Source of the DNA: Ciona intestinalis
Taxonomy: Eukaryota > Chordata > Ascidiacea > Phlebobranchia > Cionidae
DNA: 64,000 nucleotides
Direction of reading: 5' to 3'
Assembly: GCF_000224145.3 (NCBI RefSeq)
Contig: NC_020166.2
Span: forward strand, 9,282,127-9,346,126
Positions 25,283 through 36,345 of the stretch are shown here, piece by piece. Under the pieces are notes generated by a model. It worked only from the letters and a program-made list of their open reading frames with translations. It searched no databases and was not told where the DNA came from. Position numbers and translations under genes: made by a program. Within the stretch, counting starts at the first letter, position 1. Every line of letters begins with the position of its first letter.

Positions 25283-28200
25283 CTAAAAATACTTACTGCC
25301 AGAACGAATTAAACTTCCTATTGCTGGCAAACCGGCTATTGTTCCGATTTCTCTTGAATAGCATCGTGGAATAGATGGGTATTGAGCAACGACAGTCTCG
25401 TCATCTTCATAACAACATCCTGCAAAAATATTTTTTTACAATAATATAGAAAACATTTTTGTCATTTTTACAAACATAGAAAACATGTTTTTACTAGCTT
25501 CATAGTAATATTCTGACGGAAAACATTCTTTTTTTAAATTTTTGTTCATCAAAAAAGGGCACATGATGAAGTGGGGCTAATAGAGGTAATGTATAATATA
25601 TACTTAAAAACAGTGTTTAAAGTTTAAAGACTCAAAATACCTTACCTAGTTTAGTAAGGCAATCCACTCTATTGGGGATAGATAATATGTTGTAACCAAT
25701 AATGTGGTAATTTATGGTGTAGTGGCAAGCCACTCTTGAGTAGTAGAGCATTGGGATTTTGTGAATGTTTACGTTGCAGGATCCATTTGCTGTTGAAAAA
25801 TATTGATTAGAGTTTGTAGTTGATAACTTTGTAAAAATAATAGTATATACCTGGTTTGTAAGCAACTGGGATTTGATCAAAGTTGAATTCAAGGTTTGAT
25901 GGTCCATTTGGTTGGTAGCATTGTGGGACTCTGTATGGTGAGTTCTCATCCCAACAACATCCTCTAATAGCAACGCAGTGGAATTGAGTCACACCGGGGA
26001 AACCGCATTCATATCGCTGGAAAATAATAAACAGTGAAAACATGTACTATTTTATGTTAACTCATATGACATTGACATATATAGTAGGGTGAGGGGAGAT
26101 GGTACCCCTTTTCATTCTAATTTATTATCCCTTTCGTAATAAATAAAAAACATTCAGAGAATTATAAAACTGTATCCTCACGACTCCCATGGACTGTTGT
26201 TAATTGTTTAAAACACATCTGGATACTTGGATGTTATGGGCTAAAGGTGACATGTCTTCACCCACCCTACTATATCATCTATTTAAACTTATAGATCACT
26301 AAAGGTTAACTTATTGTTACTAAAATGTTTCCAATTAAGCTTTAAAATTTGAAACAGTGGTGGACACCAGGGGAGAGCATGGGGTTCACTCCTTTTAATA
26401 TTATTTCAAATAAGATTAATGCAAAGGTGTCAATTCTTAAAACTTGAAAATAGTGATAAAAATTGGTTTTAAATCTCCCAAAACCTAAAACTTGGTGTTT
26501 TTTTACTAGTTTTGGTTAAGACTCCTTGAATATAGTTAGTTTTATATGGCAGTTTTAAATAATAATTCATATTTACAGGATTAACAAGTCTTCCAACACC
26601 ATTGTCTGGGTTTGCTGGGTCATAAAGGTGGTAGAAAGTGTTATCAAGGGTTAAACCGTATTTGAATAGTCCAAGACATTGAATTGGTGATGCGAATTTT
26701 GTTGGTTTCTTAACCTCCAAGTAGTCTGGTAAACAAATATTTTTACATGATAACAACTAAATATATTAAATTGTTTATATATATACAGCTATATAAAGAA
26801 TTGTATGATTACAAGTACATATACATAATTTGTTCCCTATGTCACAAAAACTGGTAAAAGGTTAGCTTTACATAATATCTTATAAAATAGTAAAAGCCTT
26901 TTAGTTGGATTTTGGTTTAAAACCACTAAAATATCTCTAAGAAGTTCATGAATAGTTAAGGTTTATCAGAATGCTGTTCGGGTAGTTGCGGGACATTTTA
27001 AATTCAGATTGCAGTAAATAAGAGCATCCAGTTACTTTAAAATATTTAAAAAATTACAATCATATTGCTGCTTATGCGTTTTGTTAAAACTATGTATAGA
27101 CTTACAGCTGTTGTGGTAAACAAAGAAAACGTTGTAGTAACACCATGGCACTGCTGTGGCGGAAAGAATAGCATTGTTGGTTGCATTTCGTACTTCAACG
27201 TCAGTAAGGAAAATGGGCTGTAAAGTTATAGTTGTTAAATGATGTCTTAACGTTAATAGTGAATTAGATAAAATGAAAAGGTGCAAACCATGTCAAGACA
27301 AAGCGCACGGAATGCTATATTTTGACTAAACTTTAATTGTCTGCTATACCAATATTATAAGTGTCCCGATACTTAACGACAAATAAATCACAGTCATACG
27401 TGTATATTAGGTAAAGTTTGAAGTTATGACTGTCCTTACGTTGTAACAACAGTATGGTGCAGTTTCACAAGCAGCGGCAGTGATACCAAGGTATCCGCAT
27501 TGGATTCGGTTTCTGAGATCGTGCAGAGCGCATGTGTTGACACCGAGGCTCTCGAAATGAGCAAAGTAAAGCTTAGAACCAGGGAAAATACCGGAAGGCA
27601 ATGCGGGGATGTAAGGACGGGTCAAACTCTCAAAGTAAGCTGGGTTTGACGAGCCAGCAACTGTAAAAGTTAAAAATAATTTTAGTTGATTCGTAATTTT
27701 TTTGGCATTACAATTTCTGAATGAGAAAGGTATGCATACGTTGGTACGTTTTATTAGATTGCCAGATATTTTAACTATACGCCTGGTAGCAACAGTTTAT
27801 GTCTTGCACTGCGTTTCGAGTTGTATAAAAACAGTATCTAGAATCATAATATGAAGGTGGTAAAATATGGGTACGATTAGTTGGTAATGTTACGTACCTG
27901 CTTGGGTAATGTAATTGAGGAGTTGAGACTGGGAAGCGCCTCCTTGTTGTGCGAGAATGATCATGCCCATCAAAGGATTGATTCGGCCCTGTAAGGGACA
28001 TTATGTTTAATACGAATGTATGTACAGATATATGTTCCCTATAGCACAGTTGGTAGAGCGTTTGTAACGTAAACTAAAGGATACCGGGTGAGACGGTTGT
28101 TACTGCCGCTATTGTGGGCATTTGTGCCCTTGGAAAATAGACGTTACGGTCATGTTGTGGTCAAGTGTTTCTAGCAATATAAGTGGAAGAGTGAAATTTA

Positions 28201-31075
28201 TTGTTATCATAAAGTATAGCTGCTTAGCGTGTGTCGCTCGCGTTAATGAAGACGATATGTATAGGACGTTTAAACGTCAGCGCGCGAATCAATGTCAGAA
28301 AAGAAAGTTGTTTTACAAAACTAGTCTAACATGTCCGGTAGAAACAGTTTATATACGAAGTACAGCAATCACTTACAGCTTGAATGAGACTGCTGATGTA
28401 GAAATCCCGTCCTTGGTTTACTTGCAAGAGCAATGGAAGAATAGTTGGGTCGACTGCACCGATGCTGGCAAGGTAGTTGATCATTGCTACTTTGTTAGCG
28501 TCGTTACCAAATCCACCGTTTAATAGAAGATGTACCATGCTAGAGTCAAGACCTGAGGAATATTTCAAAGTGTAAAACTAAAAACATCAAGGTGGTCAAG
28601 GTTTAAATGGTGTTGGTATTGTGTTGTATTTTGTCGTGTGTTTTACTTGACGACTATTGCATCAATCCCAATGTCCACTACTTTTTTTAAAACTCCCAGC
28701 CACAAGAAGTAAATTCACCCGCAAAACTGTATGCGTGACTACTGTTACATTGTTGTTTAAAATATGACATCGATTTTGCACTTTATTTGCAAAGGAACTT
28801 AGCACAATATTTCTAGAGTTGACTTTTTGATATAAATACTCACCGAAACTGGACATAATGAGTTGACGAAGCATAACGGATTGGGATTCGCCTCTGTTTA
28901 CCAAGATAGAGAGCAACTGTGGGCTTGTGGTTCCTGCCATGCTGGCCAAAAAGTAATCGTTGAGGGTGGTGGACTGACGTGGCACTGGTGCACCGAATGC
29001 TTGTCGAACTGCTCGGCGTTGTTCGGCTGTAAAAGGTTGTAGTTTGATTAGAATGAGGTTCAAGACGGTTTTGATTTCGGAGAGTACCAAAATGTGTTAT
29101 GGCTTTACGATGTGGTTTTGGACGGCGAAACGAGCATTGTGTTTCAGGTGTGGTTATCGCGGCTACGTATGCAACTCTCTACTGAACAGCCGGGAGGTAT
29201 AGAAGATTCGGTGCGCGAGGTGCCGGGTCGCACAGACAGGTACTGGCGGCAAGGATAATAGAAGGCATGTGCGACACTCAGCCTCCACCCTGGCTTGCCC
29301 TCAGGGTGCTACAGCATTCTTCCAAAATCGCAACCAATTGTAAACAGGGCAGGTGTAATGCTATATCTTTACATACAGACTAAATACGGAACCGCCTTTT
29401 AATAAGATGACCAACGTATGCTACTTACGTGTAAGACTGGCCTGTACTTCTTCGGATGTAACAGCATATTGGAGAAGTGTTGCCTGATGTCCCTCGGTAA
29501 CTCTGTTGCATGTACAGCTTCCTGGGTTGACTTTCAAAGTACCACTGGGACGAAAGTGTTCATTATGTTAACCATGGTCCAAACTGTACCGCATATGAAA
29601 CTAAAGAACTATGTAACGAAACTCACTTGCACTGCATGTCATCCAAAATCATCATCATAATGATTGGCATTTGGTCGGGTACGATGCGATCAACAAGCTG
29701 GTGTGTGGTAGTATTGTAGGTTTGGACGACAGAGGAGGAGTTAACTGCAATACAAGATCGGTATTATTCAATTGCCCACACGTAAATAAATAAATGTAAA
29801 TTGCTTTTTTGGCGTGGAGGGATAACGAAAGTTTATAGCATAGAAGTTCGGTTTCACAAACCTGATTTAAATCGTAATAGGTTAAGTTCGCCGTTTAAAA
29901 AAGCGATTCATTGTGTTTTAATATATTTGGGAAATGATACTTCCATAGTAAAAAATGACGTGTGTATATTCCTACTTTGTCTCGAGAATCGGTCGAAGAG
30001 TGAAACCCAGAACATGGCATCTCCTTGTTCGTTGCATCTGCACGTATCGTTCTCATGGACTGGGTACTCGCTGTAGATATCTCCGCCCTTGCAGCCACGT
30101 TCCTCCTTCATTGCTACCAATGGGAGAACTGTGCCTTCATCCTCTGGGCCTGGTGTAATTTGTGGCGTTCAAATAAGAAACCAGAGGCTGCAACATGTTG
30201 ACTGTAATATACTTACAAGTAGTGCTGCTGCCCTTATTTTTTCGGCAGAATTGTCGGGTAAGAAGAAGCAAAGTCATCACTTGTTCTTCATTGCTTTTGC
30301 CATCTCGTGCCATCATGGGGATAACTTCGTTTAAAGTTGCGTGGGCGAGCTCTGTAATAAAATTGTGTTTAAACCAGAGATTTTGCTTGTCGACATTCTA
30401 GATTGAATGCAACTAATTTATCCTTGCATGTCGAGTATAACTTTAGACGTTACATTAAATAATAAACACACTTCTAACAGAAAGAATATTTGATTAATGG
30501 TTAACGCCACTTTATAAAAAGACCATTTTCTAAAATATGTTGTATACGTGCTATATGGTGTATACGAAAATATGGTGTAAACGTGGCGTTTGATATATAC
30601 GAAAAGGTTTAAAATTGTGGTATACCTCGGGTAAACCCAGCAGAGACGAGAAGAGCGAGTTGCATTTCTCTTGAAAGGTCGATGCTATTGTCCATTAAAG
30701 TTGGGAAGATCATTTCAAGCACAGAGTTCGGGCTCACTGTGAAATTAAAGGTGTAATTGCACGGGAAGTTACTTTGAATAAAACGGTAGCTTACCTCCCG
30801 ACCTTTGGGCGCTGATTAATGAAAAGACAAGAATAACTTGGTTGTCTACATCTGCATAAGAGAGGGTTTATGTTAGAAGTTTCAAGTATAAGAAAAAAAA
30901 ACATTGATTAAAATGTTACTTACCGTATGATGGTGGGACATTGGCATCAGCTGCAAAAAAGGCAATAAATGAATTAAAATTTGCTGCTGGTGATTCGTAT
31001 TCGTTAGCTTTTGCTTAAATACTTACCAATATACGCTGTTACCAAAACGGCAAGGAGAACACAGCAAACCTTCAT
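25283..31075 (-). CDS. Secreted protein with helical N-terminal half and C-terminal trefoil-like domains, ~721 aa
   Basis: Seventeen minus-strand exons, 5' to 3': 31075-31027, 30950-30924, 30851-30795, 30736-30626, 30351-30217, 30149-29976, 29744-29627, 29544-29429, 29026-28844, 28552-28377, 27988-27898, 27660-27440, 27217-27106, 26725-26577, 26016-25851, 25789-25646 and 25419-25283. All junctions keep phase. The start MKVCCVLLAVLVTAYI is a signal peptide. Residues ~26-412 are mostly amphipathic helices (EMQLALLVSAGFTRELAHAT, RRAVRQAFGAPVPR, ASMAGTTSPQLLSILVNRG) and match no family I know. From ~455 there are trefoil (P-type) cysteine patterns: RIQCGYLGITAAACETAPYC, with its VPWCYYN end in the next exon; YECGFPGVTQFHC then RGCCWDENSPYRVPQCY; and a third ending GCCYEDDET then PSIPRCY. 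TFF-like domains usually act in mucus or egg-coat proteins. The 3' end is less sure: TAG at 25283 follows if the GTAAGT at 25291-25296 is not used; otherwise a further exon near 25248 may exist. Confidence 0.85.
26078..26275. mobile_element. MITE copy in a trefoil-gene intron
   Basis: Complete with ends TATATAGTAGGGTGAGGGGA and CTTCACCCACCCTACTATA. Lies in the intron between exons 14 and 15. Confidence 0.88.
28035..28135 (+). repeat. SINE head fragment in trefoil-gene intron
   Basis: A tRNA-like start (CCCTATAGCACAGTTGGTAG, AGCG) and the following core (GTTGTTACTGCCGCTATTGT, GGGCATTTGTGCCC). It is not a tRNA gene: no acceptor stem pairs and the head runs into SINE sequence. Confidence 0.65.
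29115..29335. repeat. GC-richer unclassified block in trefoil-gene intron 8
   Basis: About 220 bp that is clearly GC-richer than the surrounding AT-rich intron (for example GGTGCGCGAGGTGCCGGGTC, CTCAGCCTCCACCCTGGC). It matches neither the MITE nor the SINE, and no open reading frame or splice pair was found in it. It may be a fragment of another dispersed element. Confidence 0.45.
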
Positions 31076-31879
31076 TTTTTTGTATGCTACCAGCTCGCTA
31101 ACTTATCTATCAACTGGCTGAATCTACGAAAAGAAACGAAGGTGAGATAAGTCGTATCGCTTGGGGCCAGGGCGTGCGGTGCGATCGTCTCACACTGGTT
31201 GGTACGAACGCCCTAAATGCCCGTGACTGCAACGAATTCGATGTGGGTGAATCGATAGCAAGCATTTAAAACCGGTTCTTACAATCAAAGCTTTAACCGG
31301 AAACTTGATCTGAATAAAATGTCTTTCCGATGACCGACACACCCGCAAAAATATCGTTAGTGATTATTAACACCCTCTATACGTATTACACGAAACCTCT
31401 TAACAAAATACTAACATATCTTTACTCCGACCAACTTATACAATATCGGCGGGTCGGAGCTGCAATTTACATTGCTATAAGCGCTTCTATGAAACTCTTT
31501 CCCATGCTAACTCGTTGAGAAGTGATGGTAACATTGTGACAAAGATCTGTTTAAAAAAGCTTTCTCCTTTTTCTTGGTAAGATTTCAAATTCATAGATTT
31601 AGAAAGCCATGCATTTTCTTCTTATTCTCACTTCGTTTCCTCGGGGCGTACTACAATTACTTGACTTTAGAAACCTGGTAAGTGTGAATCTTTTTTTCCA
31701 GTCACGGCCCCTTTCGTCCCGGAACACATACAATTTGGCTACCGTTCATGTCGCATGTACAACTTTTTAGGCGGTTTCACTGAAATACAATTTAACCTAA
31801 AAAGTGCTTAATCTTCGCCAAATTTAGATAAACCGTTTTTGGTAAAATTTTATTTATTTTCACCAGAATTTTTAAGTAT

Positions 31880-32105
31880 GTATGTGGTCCGTGTTGGTAA
31901 ATAACCATGCATACAAGTTAATCGAAAAATTATTTTTCCAAGAAACGATCACCCACAAAGTTGCATATGTGTTGATACTCAAAGTGGAAGCGGGCACAAG
32001 GTGTATGAAACAGAACACCTGTATTATTTTATAACGACTGTTGTTACCCCGCGTCATATTAAGATAAAAGTTACATTTATCCATTTAAATTCATTCATTA
32101 ATTAC
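31880..32105 (+). repeat. SINE copy, 3' two-thirds
   Basis: Forward copy: ATCACCCACAAAGTTGCATA, AAGCGGGCACAAGGTGTATG, AAACAGAACACCTGTATTAT, ending ATAAAAGTTACATTTATCC with an ATTCATT tail. The head is missing. Confidence 0.8.
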
Positions 32106-34128
32106 TGCCTTTTCTAACGTGGCCAACCCACGAGCATTATACGCTACAGCCATTTATACAAAATATGGATAAAATGCAAATAATTTTGAAGATATTTTCG
32201 ATGAAACAACGCCCACGTGTGTACACCTTATGACGCATAGTGAACGCGGGAACTTTTCATCACAATCTGTCTTGTTTACAACTTTTATTGTGCAATAAAG
32301 GCGATGATTATGTATTGCGTCACACCCAACAGCTGAACAAGAATAACAGCTTTCTTGCGGTTATTTATTTTCCCCCCGCGTCGTATTTCAAACGAAGTGT
32401 GTCAAAGAAAATAACGATTTTCGTGAGGTGCTTGCCCGCTAACTGCAATTGACCTTCTAACTAAGCCAACGAGATATTTGCGGTCATTTTGACCTGGACT
32501 CGTTAAGTTGTTGTGCTTAGCAAAATGGGTATGTTTGTAAGCAAGTACAAATCTAAGCTTCTTGCTTTTTCCAAAATGCTATTGAGATAATGGGCACGTT
32601 ATGAACATGATTCGTTAGGGTAATTAGAAAAGGTAACATCCGATAGACACGAACTCCAGCTGTTCTTTGTACCTTAACCACTAAAGTCGTTCGGGCGATT
32701 TAGAAGGTCAGTTTAGCTTTGTTTCAACGGAGTTAATTACTCGCCTGGGCATCTCCCAATAATAGAAAGCAGTGAATTTCTCGCGAACTCTCTCTCTGCT
32801 AACATTAGGCATTATCTCGCCACAAAGCTGGTAATTATCGAATAATAGTAAAACACGAAAGCGGGCGCCGAATCCGTGATCCAAATATCTGCCCAAACAC
32901 AACATGTGTTCATTCAATGGACAATACTATGCATTAAAGTTAAAGGCAGTAACATGGACTTCTCTTTATTCGCGTATCATTTTTCGTTTTATTAAAAATA
33001 TATAAAATATATTTTGCTTATGTTTCTATTTCGTTTACGCTTTGTTTGGTTACTAAACATATAAAGTAGCTCGCGTATCACCTGGAAGATGTTGTAACGC
33101 AAGTTGTACGCTCGCCGTAGTATGGGAAACGCTAGTTTACTGTGTCATGATACTGAAACAACAATAACATTTTATCCGTTCTGCGCATTTCACATGCTTA
33201 TTTTCACAGCAATTGGCGGAATGACCTACGACCGAAAAAAGATTGTTTCAGAGCAATTGCGTACCAGGACAAGAAGCAGCAGTTTATTGCATTTGTTAAC
33301 ACTTAAAGTCGACCATAAATTAGCCCCGAAATAATGCAGTCATTTTCGCATTCCGGTATCCACTGAACTGTGCCTGTTTATAACTGCGGACAGAGCTCAA
33401 GGGCAAGTGTTATGAAGTTAACAACTCGACCCGAGGCTCTAAACCTTCCGGAGCTTGAACGGGATGACGTATACATGCAGCTGCTACGTGAACGTTGTAA
33501 ACTAATCTTTTTTCATTAACAAGAACCGCATATGTTATTTACTGCGTGAACTAATCGGTTTATTGCGTGAAGGTTACAGTTAAATTATGCTTATTGCAAC
33601 ATTACTCTTTCGAAATATCACGCCATTAGGTACTGCAGAAGAAACACTGTTTAAAAAACGTGTAAACAGATTTAAATCTCCCGCCAAAGTTCATAGGAGT
33701 CATTATTACATCACAATTGAAACTGTCCCATTATAGTACTGATTATGACATATTTCTGTCATAATGGCCATGGTAAGCGTACGATTCGGAGTTACTAACT
33801 AGCAAGCCTGAGGCGAACTCGTTGTAACGATGGCACCATGTTTCCTCTCTCCACGGCGCAGGGACTGGCACGGAAATAAGCTTCAAGATCCGACATATGT
33901 AATATCGCATCACACCTTCAACGAACCAGGAAATAATTTAAGTAATGACGGTAATTAGACAAGTAGTAACATCTCTGGTTAAAATGCTACTTAGTTTTCT
34001 AGTGTAGTTTATTTTTGGTGTTTAACCATAACAGGATAAACAATGTTAAGTAATCTATAACTTAAACTTTTTTTGTTTATTTATTAAAAGTAGTAATGTT
34101 TAATAATAGTTCACAAGAACTAGAGGAG

Positions 34129-34310
34129 ATATATAGTAGGGTGGGGTAAGATGGAGCATTCTTTATTCTTTTTCTGGAAAAATTAATAAAAAGACGTTTT
34201 TTTTAGGAAATATATGACCATAGCCCCGCGACACTAACAGTTAAAAACATTATTAAGACATTTTGAATTAAGGTGCCTAAAACCTCTCTATACCCCTACA
34301 GCCTACAGTA
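34129..34310. mobile_element. MITE copy, degraded right end
   Basis: The left end is intact (ATATAGTAGGGTGGGGTAAG). The body is diverged and the right end only faintly matches. Confidence 0.7.
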
Positions 34311-34741
34311 ATAGAGCGACAAAACGTACGTCGTTAAAAAAGTGGTTAAAACATAGGCACAGTAAATAGGTAAAAGGCGTGCCCACTATACCGCCATTTA
34401 CTTTAAAGAATACACTTTCTTGTAAACATTCGTTACGGAATGTTAATTTGCATACACGTCACATGTTATTCTCTCTCGTGTTCATTTATCTTTAAGTAAT
34501 CCGACCGCAAGACGGTGACAAAGATCAGCAAATTTCATCGTAGTCCAGAACACAGAGAAAGTTTGCGGTTTCCTCATAAGGAAATAATGTTTTTTAATAC
34601 CAAGGAGAATTTGACAATAATTTTTACGTAGTCATTCATAACTATTTTATTGGGATGCGTTGATATTTTAATGTACGTACGTTTCACACGTTGATTTAAA
34701 AATTGTTTTAAATTAAAAGCTATTTATATTTAAAGCACTAG

Positions 34742-34885
34742 GCAAGTGCTAAATGAATAAATGTAACTTATTTACCCTCCCGTGGCGGAGCAACGACAGT
34801 CGTTATAACACCGGTGTTCTTTTCATACGCTTCGTGTGCTTACAATTACCACGTATGTAACTTATGCAACTGGGTGACTATTTTT
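34742..34885 (-). repeat. SINE 3' fragment
   Basis: Reverse copy: AATGAATAAATGTAACTTAT, TTACCCTCCCGTGGCGGAGC, GTTATAACACCGGTGTTC. It abuts the MITE that starts at 34891. Confidence 0.75.
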
Positions 34886-34890
34886 TTCAT

Positions 34891-35083
34891 GTATATAGTA
34901 GAGTGAGGGTAAATGAACAACTTTTCATTCTATTTTCTCGTCCGATTTGGTGAACAAAGAACATTCGAAGAATATAAATCCGTATCCTTGCAACTCCCAT
35001 ATATCGTTGGTAATGGGTTAAAACAGATTAGGAAATTTGGGATTTGTGTTCTTAAGGTGTTTTATCTTTTCCCACCCGACTAT
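34891..35083. mobile_element. MITE copy, ~193 bp
   Basis: Ends are GTATATAGTAGAGTGAGGGT and TTTCCCACCCGACTATT. Internal family strings are well preserved (CGTCCGATTTGGTGAACAAA, GAACATTCGAAGAATATAAA). Confidence 0.85.
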
Positions 35084-35177
35084 TCAACGGTTTGTAGGTT
35101 TAGCAATCACGCCTTTGTTTGGCACTTTTTTCTTAAGTAATACTCACCCGCAAGTAATATTTACTCGTTTGGTCAAT

Positions 35178-35216
35178 CATAGTTTAATAAAGAAGAAGTT
35201 GTATTATTAAACTATG
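35178..35216. repeat. Perfect 12-bp inverted repeat (potential hairpin)
   Basis: Arms CATAGTTTAATA (35178-35189) and TATTAAACTATG (35205-35216) pair perfectly around a 15-nt loop. It lies in intergenic DNA, and no T-run or known RNA family is attached. Confidence 0.7.
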
Positions 35217-36345
35217 GTTTAATTAACAGGATCTTCGTTACTTTTATCGAAGAAATAAAATTTCTCCCCTTTGGAAATATTTGTGTTCTACATCACGGAT
35301 GATTGCGTCACGTTGCGTAAGTCAAATTTCGCAATCGACCTTTGAAACGTCCTAAGCGCGGCATGACGTAAAAGTTTAGTCACATATGATACGCTATATC
35401 TCTTATATAAGTTGCTGTATCATTGTAAAATGCATTAGATGATTTAAGTAAACGTGACGCAGGGCATATGATCAACGAGCTTGATACGATTAGTCTATTT
35501 CATAAACATTATTCTCAGTTCAACACAGTGTTATTATCATGAACGGTTCAGTCGTTTTGGTCTTCGAAATAAAAGCTTTAAAAAAGTTTCTTCGTACTTG
35601 AAATTAGTAATATTCTGTATGACGTCAGACTTAATTTTTACATTGACGTAGTTTAGGATTATAGTACAGTTTCATAGTTCAGTCAGTTAGCCTTTGACTA
35701 TCAGTCTGTTTGCCGGTTATTGCCAGACTGCTTAAACTTGTTTGCTAGTGGTTTTTTAAGGTATAAACTGTAAAGTTGACTTTAAATATCATTTAATTTA
35801 AATCAACTGCTTAACTTATAAAATTAGTAAGCTTTTTATGTCTAATTAATTAGTAATTACTTTATTGCTGCATGTTTTTCTTGTTTGTTTAGAACATGCT
35901 GATTTAAACTAAAATAACCAACTAACTAAGCATTAACTGCTATATAATTATATACCCTATTTCATATATATCCGCAAAACATCGAAAAGTTTGTTACATA
36001 GTCAGTAGTCGGAGTCTGTCACAATGTCACGCACTTTGCAGTGTAACTTGTGTAAATAATTGGCATAGCATGACCTATATGGTAATTTTAAGGTTATTAA
36101 ACATATTAGCATAGCATAAAGTGTGAATGTGGTATTATACAGTATGAAGTGCTTCAGTGCCTTTAATTTAAAAGTTATTAGCACGTGTGTTAGGTTAGGC
36201 CTATACTAATATAAATGACTGTGTTGTGTATTTTCGGTAGCTAATATTTATCTGTCTTTTTAGGTACTTTGCACAAACTTGGTGTATTTTAAGTGTTATA
36301 TAAAATTAGGTAAATTATTGTTCTTGTCTTGTTGGTTGTCGTAAG

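Larger units (their letters stand above)
31076..36345. other. 5.3-kb intergenic region between divergent trefoil and PRELI genes
   Basis: Promoter-side DNA for both flanking genes. No coding exon was recognised. In the trefoil gene leader (minus strand) a splice-acceptor-like TTTCTTTTCGTAG lies at about 31112-31125, which would suit a leader intron or spliced-leader addition as known in tunicates. Repeats within the interval are listed separately. Confidence 0.6.
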
